DNA of 64,000 nt from Photobacterium aquae (GTDB taxonomy: Bacteria > Pseudomonadota > Gammaproteobacteria > Enterobacterales > Vibrionaceae): assembly GCF_001029445.1 (NCBI RefSeq), contig NZ_LDOT01000021.1, positions 1 to 64,000 on the forward strand. Reading direction: 5' to 3'. The first letter of the stretch is position 1. Every line of letters starts with the position of its first letter. Positions 24,605-32,379 of this stretch are shown here, piece after piece. The notes under the pieces are model-generated. The model did no database searches. It was not told the origin of the DNA and worked only from the letters and a program-made list of their open reading frames with translations. Both the position numbers and the translations under genes were made by a program.

Positions 24605-25996
24605 ATGAATACCATGAAAATCACTAAAACCTCTCTTGCTCTTCTCGTTGGCGCAGCATTACTTACCGGATGTAATGACGATACTGAATATGTCGATGTT
24701 CAAGCGAAAGAGGTAAAAATTGCCACGTACAACCTCTCTTTTGATCGCAAGACCTTTGACGCTCTCGTGGCTGAAATGCAAGTGACACCAGCGCAACAGA
24801 CGAAGCTGGTGGCGGCTTATCTTGACGGCTCTATTAGCGCCGAAGAAAAATCAACCGCTGAAAAAGTCATTCAAATTCGTAACGTCGCAGCAATTATTCA
24901 GAAAAACCGCCCTGATGTACTGATGATGGCGGAATACAACAACGACGGTACGGGTGAAAACAAAGCTGCTCTAGAAGGCTTCCAGAAGAACTACCTGTCC
25001 GTAGCGCAAAGCCTTGATGGTGCAGGCGGTCCGGCAAACCTTGAACCTATCGTCTACCCGTACGCAGAGTCTTACGCGACCAACACCGGCCTTTTGAGTG
25101 AATTTGATCTCGATAATAACGGTGTGGCTGGCCAAATGCCGGGTGATGCGTGGGGCTTTGGTGTGTACCACGGCCAATATGCATTCGCGCTGATGTCTAA
25201 GTACAAAATTGACACGGCCAATACGCGCACATTCCAAGAATTCAAATGGAAGGACATGGACGGTGTCCAAATGCCAACGATCACTATCTGCGACAAGCCG
25301 AGCAAAATCCCTGCGGGCATGAATTGCGGTGATGACTGGTACACGGCAGAAGAATGGCAGCAGGTCCGTCTATCGTCTAAAAACCACGTCGATGCGCCGA
25401 TCATTATCCCTACCGAGAAGGGCAATGAAGTGGTGCATTTGCTGATGTCTCACCCTACACCGCCAGTGTTTGATACCGGTAAGAATAAGCAGCAAAACGC
25501 AGCAGAAGTAGAATTCTGGCACCATTACATTCAGGGTAAAGACTATTTCTACGATGATGCAGGCAAGCAAGGAGGCCTGCCTGCAAATGCGAAATTCGTG
25601 ATGATGGGGGACCAAAACCTTGACCCTCTATCAGGTGACGGGATTAGTTCAGTGATGCAGGCTCTGCATGATGATCCTCGCGTGAACCAGGAAGTGATGA
25701 ATGGCGCGCTGTTCCCAACCAGTTATGGTGCAACGGAACATGCAGTGGCTCAGAATTCGGATCACCCAGTTCCAAACCGCATGACGTCGACATTTGGTCT
25801 GGCGGTTGATTACGCATTGCCATCAGCAAACCTGAATGTGGTTGATTCCGGCGTATACTGGGCAGCTTCTTACGAGGAAGGCCATCGATTGTTTATTGAT
25901 AAGCGAATCGATGATGTTGATGGAAACAAAGTGCCGGGTGAAGGTAAAGATGTATCTTCAGACCACCGCATGATCTGGATTAAGGCACAGTTCTAA
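24605..25996 (+). CDS. Endonuclease/exonuclease/phosphatase-fold lipoprotein
   Basis: A 463-residue lipoprotein: signal peptide with lipobox (GAALLTGC, Cys about 22), then an EEP-fold domain. Catalytic-type motifs seen: VKIATYNLSFDR (first strand Asn), PDVLMMAEYNNDGTG (acidic metal ligand), HLLMSHPTPPVF, KFVMMGDQNLDPLSGDG (Asp-Gln/Asn pair) and the closing SSDHRMIWIKAQF (Asp-His). The family cleaves phosphodiester or phosphomonoester bonds; as a lipoprotein it would act on extracellular or periplasmic nucleic acid or another phosphoester. An insert of about 25 residues (VTPAQQTKLVAAYLDG) follows the first motif. I chose ATG 24605 over an upstream codon outside the signal peptide. A terminator follows. 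Confidence 0.87.
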   Translation: MNTMKITKTSLALLVGAALLTGCNDDTEYVDVQAKEVKIATYNLSFDRKTFDALVAEMQVTPAQQTKLVAAYLDGSISAEEKSTAEKVIQIRNVAAIIQKNRPDVLMMAEYNNDGTGENKAALEGFQKNYLSVAQSLDGAGGPANLEPIVYPYAESYATNTGLLSEFDLDNNGVAGQMPGDAWGFGVYHGQYAFALMSKYKIDTANTRTFQEFKWKDMDGVQMPTITICDKPSKIPAGMNCGDDWYTAEEWQQVRLSSKNHVDAPIIIPTEKGNEVVHLLMSHPTPPVFDTGKNKQQNAAEVEFWHHYIQGKDYFYDDAGKQGGLPANAKFVMMGDQNLDPLSGDGISSVMQALHDDPRVNQEVMNGALFPTSYGATEHAVAQNSDHPVPNRMTSTFGLAVDYALPSANLNVVDSGVYWAASYEEGHRLFIDKRIDDVDGNKVPGEGKDVSSDHRMIWIKAQF

Positions 25997-26016
25997 TCTA
26001 TTACTCGAAATGACAG

Positions 26017-26041
26017 AGCCTCGGTATTACCGAGGCTTTTT
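26017..26041 (+). terminator. Rho-independent terminator
   Basis: AGCCTCGG (26017-26024) pairs with CCGAGGCT (26030-26037), then TTTT, 21 nt past the EEP lipoprotein stop. Confidence 0.87.
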
Positions 26042-26079
26042 AATACCTAGAATAAATGTTGGTAATTATTATTCTTTTC

Positions 26080-26454
26080 TTAGCAACTTATACCGATCTT
26101 TTTGTTTTTGACATAACCCATCGCTCCAAATGTGATGAAAACACCACCGATTAATAGCGAAGGCCAATCTATCGCATCATATTCAAAGTATCTGTAAATG
26201 CCAGTGCCTAACATGATTGAGCCTAAAGCGACGGTCATAAGTGTACCCGTTTGTATTTTAGTTCCACTTTCATCTAGCCCATATAGTTTCTTAGATTTGT
26301 CCATTAAAAGATTATAGTCACTGACGTCTTTGGCGCACTCATGTGAACATGCAATTCTTCGCCCTGTATCTATAGCACACTCTTTACAAATAGCTTTATG
26401 ACAATTTTTGCATGTTCCATTTGCTGGATTGTTTTCGTGATGATAACAGTTCAT
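26080..26454 (-). CDS. Zinc-finger (B-box-like) membrane protein
   Basis: A 124-residue protein. The N-terminal 40 residues carry a dense Cys/His array, CYHHENNPANGTCKNCHKAICKECA, then GRRIACSHECAKD, matching a prokaryotic B-box-type zinc finger. Two short membrane segments follow in the C-terminal half (IQTGTLMTVALGSIMLGTGIY, WPSLLIGGVFITFGAMGYV), ending in a basic tail. Such finger-plus-membrane proteins occur widely and have no assigned role. I chose ATG 26454 (MNCYHH), immediately before the finger. It is AT-rich compared with the flanking genes and lies 44 bp downstream of another minus-strand membrane protein gene, with which it may be co-transcribed. Confidence 0.75.
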   Translation of the reverse strand: MNCYHHENNPANGTCKNCHKAICKECAIDTGRRIACSHECAKDVSDYNLLMDKSKKLYGLDESGTKIQTGTLMTVALGSIMLGTGIYRYFEYDAIDWPSLLIGGVFITFGAMGYVKNKKIGISC

Positions 26455-26498
26455 GTTTATCCTTGATATCTTGTGAAATATATTGTGCATAATGCGGA

Positions 26499-27065
26499 CT
26501 AAATATTTAACGTGTTACCCCATAGCGCATATAAAATAATAGATAAGCCTGAATAACTGAGAAGGTTTGCCTGCCACACAAATTTATTTAGGCTAAATGT
26601 TGGTTTAAATCCAATCTCATGCCAATAGGATTTGTAAAAAATACGTTCACAATAAACGGTTAGAAAATAGGTAGTGGATAGCCAGAATAGTGATAAAAGA
26701 AGTGATTGTATATTATTGTCTGGCATCGAGTAAGTATAGATTCCGGATGAGGCGATATAATTTAAATAATAACCATCAGCATATATTGACAGCAATATAA
26801 AAATGGAAGCAAGCAGAATTGGAAAACCAATCCCAACAATGATTGTAGAAACAACATTGGCTGAAAAAACAAGTTTAAATGCTTTTTTGAAATCCAAGGA
26901 TGATATTTTTGATAAAAATAGCGTTTCAGAAAACAATATCCACACCTGTCCGGTCATGAATACGCTAAAGCTAATAAATAATAGAATGGGAGAACCGCCA
27001 TTGGCATATGCAAATGACGGTAAAAGGAGCAGGAATAACAAAATTACTTTATATATATTTATCAT
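26499..27065 (-). CDS. AT-rich multi-pass membrane protein, unknown
   Basis: A 188-residue protein: a signal-peptide-like N-terminus (MINIYKVILLFLLLLPSFAYA) followed by about four membrane segments (PILLFISFSVFMTGQVWILF, LVFSANVVSTIIVGIGFPILLASIFILLS, SLLLSLFWLSTTYFLTVY, LLSYSGLSIILYALWG). No family is recognised. I chose ATG 27065, which starts the signal peptide; longer in-frame upstream codons give an implausible polar extension. Base composition is strongly AT-rich, like the two neighbouring small genes, suggesting a separately acquired patch of about 1.7 kb. It precedes the zinc-finger gene on the same strand. Confidence 0.68.
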   Translation of the reverse strand: MINIYKVILLFLLLLPSFAYANGGSPILLFISFSVFMTGQVWILFSETLFLSKISSLDFKKAFKLVFSANVVSTIIVGIGFPILLASIFILLSIYADGYYLNYIASSGIYTYSMPDNNIQSLLLSLFWLSTTYFLTVYCERIFYKSYWHEIGFKPTFSLNKFVWQANLLSYSGLSIILYALWGNTLNI

Positions 27066-27431
27066 GTAAATAGAGTATCCGTATTCTATCCGTTTCTTCG
27101 TTACCGCTATGATGATTAGCTGCACATTATGTATAGCCACTAATATGCAGGATTTGCTTGGCTTAGCAAAGCCAGTGTTGATGGGCACGCCGTTGACTGC
27201 GAGATAGCACTATATATGATGATAGATCTGTGGAATATGTTAATAAGGATTGCGATCGCAGAAGATAGAGTCCTGGTGGTTGATGCTTGCCTTATGTTAA
27301 ATAGGTATGATTCCGCAATGAAATTTACGCGCAAAGTTTGTTTTTTGTGCTGGTGATGCGTAATCACTAACGAATTCTTCACATTCTTGTACTTATGATA
27401 TCCGCATGTTTTACGAACGGGTATGTATGAG
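27066..27431. other. AT-rich intergenic region, nothing recognised
   Basis: 366 bases between divergent small genes. I see no RNA gene, clear promoter pair or repeat that I can support. Confidence 0.5.
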
Positions 27432-27761
27432 ATGAAATCGTTAATTATTGCTTCTTTGATGTTTTTTTCATCACCAGATGAGTTAGTGACTGCAGATAAT
27501 AATAACTTTGTATATACAGTCTCAGCCTCTAAAAAGGTTGAAGTTGGGCATGAAGTCAGATTGACGGGTTATATTAAGAAGTCGATGGGAGACAGTACGT
27601 ATCTATTCCATGATGAAACTGGAAATATTTATATAAAAGTTGATGAAGGTTATATTTCTCGTTTACAAGTAGAATTATATGAGCAAATTACTATTCGCGG
27701 GAAAGTGGACTCGAATTGGGGTTCGAAAATCATTGATGTTGAAAAGATAAGGAAAACATAA
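27432..27761 (+). CDS. Small exported OB-fold (BOF, YgiW-like) protein
   Basis: A 109-residue protein with a short hydrophobic N-terminus (MKSLIIASLMFFSS) that may be a signal peptide, followed by an OB-fold pattern of the bacterial-OB-fold (YgiW/YdeI) family: VRLTGYIKKSMGDSTYLFHDETGNIYIKVDEG, then LYEQITIRGKVDSNWGSKIIDVEKI. These proteins are usually periplasmic and linked to stress; the ligand is unknown. An alternative ATG at 27423 adds MYE. It is AT-rich, like the genes at 26080-27065. It ends at a bidirectional terminator. Confidence 0.78.
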   Translation: MKSLIIASLMFFSSPDELVTADNNNFVYTVSASKKVEVGHEVRLTGYIKKSMGDSTYLFHDETGNIYIKVDEGYISRLQVELYEQITIRGKVDSNWGSKIIDVEKIRKT

Positions 27762-27801
27762 AATTAATATCGCAACACCTTGTTCTTTAGAATACAAAAA
27801 G

Positions 27802-27826
27802 AAAGACTGGTCTATGCCAGTCTTTC
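27802..27826. terminator. Bidirectional terminator
   Basis: AAAGACTGG (27802-27810) and CCAGTCTTT (27818-27826) form a perfect stem around TCTATG-type loop sequence, with A-rich and T-rich flanks, between the convergent OB-fold and VOC genes. Confidence 0.85.
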
Positions 27827-27841
27827 TCTTTGTATTTTGGG

Positions 27842-28327
27842 TTACTCGTAGTCAGACGCATACGTTTCTTCGTAAGTGTGTGAGTAGAGTTCGAACAGGT
27901 TGCCGAACGGGTCTTCCAGGTAAACCATTTTGGCCGGCTTGTTATCATCTTCTGGGTGATAGCGCATGATGTCCATTCTGACTTTGCCGCCGAACTTCTC
28001 GACTTTTTCAATTACGCCCGCGAAATCATCGGTTTGCAGGCAGAAGTGGAAAATGCCCAAGCGGGAGAAATCGACCTCGTGGCGCTCTTGTCTCTCTTTC
28101 ATTTCAAACAGTTCAACGCCAATGCCGTCTGTGGTGACTAAGTGGGCAATGTTGAAGCCTTTGAAGCCCTCGCCGAACACCGCGATACACATTCTGCCGA
28201 TGGCGGTTTCGCGCTCTTCAATCACCTTGGTATTGCCCATAACAACGCGAAGGCCCAAGGCATTGGTGTAGAACTCAACGGCTTTGTCCATGTCGCCAAC
28301 CATGATACCCACATGATTCATTTTCAT
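27842..28327 (-). CDS. VOC family (glyoxalase-fold) protein
   Basis: A 161-residue protein of the vicinal oxygen chelate superfamily, with two beta-alpha-beta-beta-beta units: MNHVGIMVGDMDKAVEFYTNALGLRVVMG at the start and LGIFHFCLQTDDFAGVIEKVEKFGG, then KMVYLEDPFGNLFELYSHTYEE at the end. Candidate metal ligands are His5 (NHV), Glu in VELFEM, His in IFHFCL and Glu in LFELYS. It could be a lyase, dioxygenase or resistance protein; no subfamily signature is decisive. The start is ATG 28327 (MKMNHV). It is a single gene with convergent neighbours on its 3' side. Confidence 0.85.
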   Translation of the reverse strand: MKMNHVGIMVGDMDKAVEFYTNALGLRVVMGNTKVIEERETAIGRMCIAVFGEGFKGFNIAHLVTTDGIGVELFEMKERQERHEVDFSRLGIFHFCLQTDDFAGVIEKVEKFGGKVRMDIMRYHPEDDNKPAKMVYLEDPFGNLFELYSHTYEETYASDYE

Positions 28328-28452
28328 AATCTGCTCCGAAATCTAAAAGGATGAATGCGTTATTTGTTTCGATGAGGAGAGTATATGGAGGTATTGATAT
28401 TATTTGAAATTATCAATAATTATATAAATAATAATTATTGGTTATCAAAAGA

Positions 28453-28480
28453 CACCCTATCACCGATTGGTGATAGGGTG
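28453..28480 (-). terminator. Terminator of ppsA
   Basis: CACCCTATCACC (28453-28464) and GGTGATAGGGTG (28469-28480) form a perfect 12-bp stem with a GATT loop. On the minus strand it follows the ppsA stop by 22 nt and runs into TCTTTTGAT. Confidence 0.85.
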
Positions 28481-28502
28481 GTTGAGATGGGAAGAGCCGG
28501 TA

Positions 28503-30875
28503 TTATGGCTGGTTCATATTGCCCAGCTTCAGCCATGTATCAATAACCGTATCGGGGTTGAGTGATACCGAGCTGATCCCCTGTGCCATTAACCAGCGGG
28601 CCAGATCATCGTGGTCGGATGGACCCTGCCCGCAAATGCCAATGTATTTTCCTGCGTGGGTTGCTGCGTCGATCGCCATTTTGAACATCGCCTTCACGGC
28701 TGGGTTGCGCTCGTCAAACAGGTGCGCGATATCGCCCGAGTCACGATCCAGCCCCAGCACAAGTTGGGTCATGTCGTTAGAGCCAATCGAGAAGCCATCG
28801 AAATATTTCAAAAACTCACTGGCGAGGATGGCGTTGGACGGCACTTCGCACATCATGATGACTTTCAGCCCCTGTTCGCCCCGGCGCAGGCCGCATTTGG
28901 CGAGCAGGTCGATAACCGATGCCGCCTCGCTTGGCGTGCGGACGAACGGGATCATGATTTCGACATTCTTCAGGCCCATTTCATTACGCACGCGTTTGAG
29001 CGCCTGTGTTTCAAGCTCAAAACAGTCTTCGAAAACCGGCGAGATATAACGGGATGCCCCACGGAAGCCCAGCATCGGGTTTTCCTCATGGGGTTCATAG
29101 CCCTTGCCACCGATCAGGTTGCTGTATTCGTTCGATTTGAAATCAGACATGCGAACGATAACGCGCTTGGGCCAGAAGGCAGCGGCAATGGTCGCGATCC
29201 CTTCGGTGAGTTTGCTGACGTAAAAATCAATCGGGTCTTTGTAGCCGCGAATGGCATGGGCGATCTCGGCTTTTAGGTTTTCGTCTTGCTCGTCGGCATT
29301 GAGCAATGCCTTGGGGTGGATGCCGATCATCTTGTTGATGATAAATTCGAGGCGTGCCAAGCCAACGCCTTCGTTGGGAAGCTGGGCGAAGTCGAAAGCG
29401 CGATCGGGGTTGCCGACATTCATCATGACCTTGGTAGGCAGATGCGGCAGCTCGTCTACCGAGGAGCGCTTGATATCAAATTCCAGTTCGCCACGGTACA
29501 CGTAGCCGGTTTCGCCTTCAGAGCAAGACACGGTGACGTTTTCACTGTCTGCCAAACGCTTGGTGGCATCACCACAGCCGACGATAGCCGGTATGCCGAG
29601 TTCACGGGCAATAATGGCAGCGTGGCATGTCCGGCCGCCCCGGTTGGTAACAATGGCGGCAGCCTTTTTCATCACCGGTTCCCAATCGGGATCGGTCATG
29701 TCGGTAACCAGTACGTCGCCGGGTTGAACCAGCGACATTTGATCCAAGCTGTCCACCAACCGCACCGGCCCTTTGCCTATACGCTGACCGATAGCGCGGC
29801 CTTCGATCAAGACGTCGGCCTTGTTGCTTAGCTCATAGCGTTCGATAACGTTGCTTTTGTTTTGGGAGCATACGGTTTCTGGGCGGGCCTGGACGATATA
29901 AAGCTGGCCGTCAATGCCATCTTTGGCCCATTCAATGTCCATCGGGCGCTGGTAGTGCGCTTCAATGATCATCGCCTGTTTGGCCAGCTCTTTGATTTCG
30001 TCGTCTGTGAGTGAAAAGGTATTGCGTTCGTCTGCTGAGGTGTTGATGGTTTCAACTTGTTTGCCGATTTCTTGGCTGTCGGCGTAGATCATCTTGATCT
30101 GTTTTGAGCCGAAGACCTTTTTCACGATAGGGTGGTGGCCCGCCGATAGCATCGGCTTGTGGACGTAGAATTCATCGGGATTCACCGCCCCTTGCACGAC
30201 CATTTCGCCCAGCCCCCACGATGAGGTGATAAAGACCACCTGATCGAACCCCGACTCGGTATCGAGCGTGAACATGACCCCCGAAGCGGCCTTGTCTGAA
30301 CGCACCATGCGTTGGATCCCGGCTGATAGCGAGATCCCTCGGTGGTTGAAGCCTTGGTGAACACGGTACGAGATAGCGCGGTCGTTAAACAGCGAAACGT
30401 AAACGTGCTTGGTGGCCTCCAAGACGGCATCGATCCCTTTGACGTTCAGGTATGTTTCCTGCTGGCCGGCAAAAGAGGCATCCGGGAGATCTTCGGCGGT
30501 GGCTGAAGAGCGAACGGCGACGGATATCTCGGGATGGTTGTCGGTTAGCTCTTGGTAGCTTTCGCGGATATCCTGCTCGATATCGGCCGGGAATGGCGCC
30601 TCCAATACCCATTGACGGATGGTGGCACCGGTCTTGCGAAGTGCGTCCAGATCGTCAATATCCAGTTCATCGAGCAGTTGGTGGATACGCTCGTCCAGCC
30701 CGTCGTGGTCGAGGAACCGGTTGAATGCATGCGAAGTCGTCGCAAACCCGTTGGGTACGGATATCCCCACGTTAGCCAAGTTGGAAACCATTTCGCCGAG
30801 TGATGCATTTTTACCGCCGACCTTATCGACATCATCCATGGATAGACCGTTGAACCAGAGGATGTTCTTTTGCAT
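28503..30875 (-). CDS. ppsA: Phosphoenolpyruvate synthase
   Basis: Converts pyruvate, ATP and water to phosphoenolpyruvate, AMP and phosphate, the entry to gluconeogenesis from C3 compounds. 790 residues, the normal length. It has the N-terminal ATP-grasp domain (KVGGKNASLGEMV, VAVRSSATAEDLPDASFAGQQET), the swivelling phosphohistidine domain (GGRTCHAAIIARELGIPAIVGC, His about 421) and the C-terminal TIM-barrel pyruvate domain (GFRGASRYI, FSIGSNDMTQLVLGLDRDSG). I chose ATG 30875 (MQKNILWFNG). It is divergent from ppsR, whose product switches this enzyme off and on by phosphorylation, and is followed by a strong terminator. Confidence 0.97.
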   Translation of the reverse strand: MQKNILWFNGLSMDDVDKVGGKNASLGEMVSNLANVGISVPNGFATTSHAFNRFLDHDGLDERIHQLLDELDIDDLDALRKTGATIRQWVLEAPFPADIEQDIRESYQELTDNHPEISVAVRSSATAEDLPDASFAGQQETYLNVKGIDAVLEATKHVYVSLFNDRAISYRVHQGFNHRGISLSAGIQRMVRSDKAASGVMFTLDTESGFDQVVFITSSWGLGEMVVQGAVNPDEFYVHKPMLSAGHHPIVKKVFGSKQIKMIYADSQEIGKQVETINTSADERNTFSLTDDEIKELAKQAMIIEAHYQRPMDIEWAKDGIDGQLYIVQARPETVCSQNKSNVIERYELSNKADVLIEGRAIGQRIGKGPVRLVDSLDQMSLVQPGDVLVTDMTDPDWEPVMKKAAAIVTNRGGRTCHAAIIARELGIPAIVGCGDATKRLADSENVTVSCSEGETGYVYRGELEFDIKRSSVDELPHLPTKVMMNVGNPDRAFDFAQLPNEGVGLARLEFIINKMIGIHPKALLNADEQDENLKAEIAHAIRGYKDPIDFYVSKLTEGIATIAAAFWPKRVIVRMSDFKSNEYSNLIGGKGYEPHEENPMLGFRGASRYISPVFEDCFELETQALKRVRNEMGLKNVEIMIPFVRTPSEAASVIDLLAKCGLRRGEQGLKVIMMCEVPSNAILASEFLKYFDGFSIGSNDMTQLVLGLDRDSGDIAHLFDERNPAVKAMFKMAIDAATHAGKYIGICGQGPSDHDDLARWLMAQGISSVSLNPDTVIDTWLKLGNMNQP

Positions 30876-31055
30876 GTTTTTCTCCAGAAACATTACAGCT
30901 GTTGTAGGGAAGATCAAAAGCAATCGATTACATTTCAGCGTGGAAAAATGATCCGGATTTCCAAAGCTGTGGGGAATGTAACTGAATGCCGAGGTGATTT
31001 ATTTATATGATGTGGCTCGCATACTACTCAATAAGCGATGAAAAAATAAACAAAA

Positions 31056-31892
31056 ATGAAAATAAATAGCCAAAGACGTGACGTATTCTATGTTTCTGAC
31101 GGAACGGCCATCACCTGTGAAACGTTAGGGCATGTTGTTCTGAGCCAGTTTTCCTTCATCCCCGATGAAAAAACGTTTCCGTTTGTTGATAGCACAGAGC
31201 GGGCGGCAGAGGTGTTCAAGGAAATTGAGGCTTCTTACCAGCATAGTGGTATTAAGCCATTGGTTTTCTTTTCTATTGTGTTGCCAGAGGTACGTGAGAT
31301 GGTCTGCCGCGCGCCTGCGCACAACTATGACGTGCTGGGCAATATTGTGCAGAAGGTACAAGATGATATTCAGATGGCACCGCAACCCCAATTGCAGCGC
31401 TCTCGCAGCGTAGGCAAAGACTCCGAATCCTATTTCGATCGTATAGCCGCCGTTGAGTACACCCTTGCCCATGATGACGGTATTACGCTCAAAGGCTTGG
31501 ATGAGGCCGATATCATTCTGCTGGGTGTGTCGCGCAGCGGCAAGACACCAACCAGCCTCTATATGGCAATGCAGTTTGGCCTGCGGGTGGTCAATTATCC
31601 CCTTATTGCCGAAGATCTGGCCGCAATCCGGTTGCTGCCGGAGTTTGAGATCCACCGCCATAAATTGTTTGGGTTGACTATTGCCCCTGAGCGCCTGAGT
31701 GAGATTCGAGAAAACCGCCTGTCGGGAAGTGATTATGCCAGTGCGAAGCAGTGCCAATTAGAGGTCGACACGGTAGAGGCACTCTTCAGGCGAGAAGCGA
31801 TCCCCTATATCACCACCTCGTCACTGTCGGTGGAGGAAATCACCTCTCGGATCTTGGAAAGAACTGGGCTGAAGCGCAGCCTGTTTTGCTGA
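31056..31892 (+). CDS. ppsR: PEP synthase regulatory protein (kinase/pyrophosphorylase)
   Basis: A 278-residue DUF299 protein that inactivates PEP synthase by ADP-dependent phosphorylation of a threonine beside the catalytic histidine and reactivates it by phosphate-dependent removal. Seen motifs: [23 protein letters not shown] at the N-terminus, the P-loop-like [15 protein letters not shown] (about 157-171), and [28 protein letters not shown]. It starts at ATG 31056 in an AT-rich leader without a clear ribosome binding site. The divergent partner is ppsA, the classical arrangement. Downstream, base composition drops sharply at the start of the next region. Confidence 0.96.
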   Translation: MKINSQRRDVFYVSDGTAITCETLGHVVLSQFSFIPDEKTFPFVDSTERAAEVFKEIEASYQHSGIKPLVFFSIVLPEVREMVCRAPAHNYDVLGNIVQKVQDDIQMAPQPQLQRSRSVGKDSESYFDRIAAVEYTLAHDDGITLKGLDEADIILLGVSRSGKTPTSLYMAMQFGLRVVNYPLIAEDLAAIRLLPEFEIHRHKLFGLTIAPERLSEIRENRLSGSDYASAKQCQLEVDTVEALFRREAIPYITTSSLSVEEITSRILERTGLKRSLFC

Positions 31893-32379
31893 TGGTATTA
31901 CCCAAGTTAGCTCAGGGGCGGTGATTTCGAAATGCTTATGGGGTAGGGGAGGATAATGACTAACTCAGTTTTGCCCCAAAATGAGTTACGAACGCTAGGT
32001 TATCAGCTTTCCAATGCACAATTTAAGTTACTTTTAGTTATTCTAAAAGCGTGAAAATAGAGCCAGACAAAATCGCTATCTAAACGACCTGCAACTTTGT
32101 AATTGATTGAATTTAAGAGTTTTTTGCCTTTTTACAAATAATGTTAACTTTGTCTTGTTTTTCCAATGCATTAGCATGTAATAGTCTCTGTAAGCTAAAT
32201 CTTGGATAGTAGTTAATTTAGCTGGTGTCTAGAAATTTTTTTCGGAACAGAACTAATGACTTTTCCGTCTATTCCCCAGAAGTCAACGACGCCTGGAGTT
32301 AGCAACACGCACTGCTCTCCGCAGGAGTCGTGTTAAGCACCGTAGTGACAATGAGAAGCGCAAAGGAATACCAACTCAG
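31893..32379. other. AT-rich intergenic region with a GC-rich structured patch
   Basis: 487 bases between ppsR and the large NTPase gene. Most of it is AT-rich without features I can support. The last 100 bases are locally GC-rich and contain a nested inverted repeat at 32304-32334. No integrase or tRNA remnant is visible. Confidence 0.5.
32304..32334 (+). promoter_or_regulatory. Structured leader candidate before the STAND NTPase gene
   Basis: AACACG (32304-32309) pairs with CGTGTT (32329-32334), and inside, CTCC-GCA-GGAG forms a second hairpin. The element ends about 45 nt before the ATG at 32380, in a region otherwise AT-rich. It could be a regulatory leader, an operator or a remnant of an insertion boundary. 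Confidence 0.4.

Noticed and set aside
28611-29276. Long plus-strand open frames opposite ppsA
   Set aside because: They mirror the codon pattern of ppsA, which is a certain gene; the translated products have no domain character.
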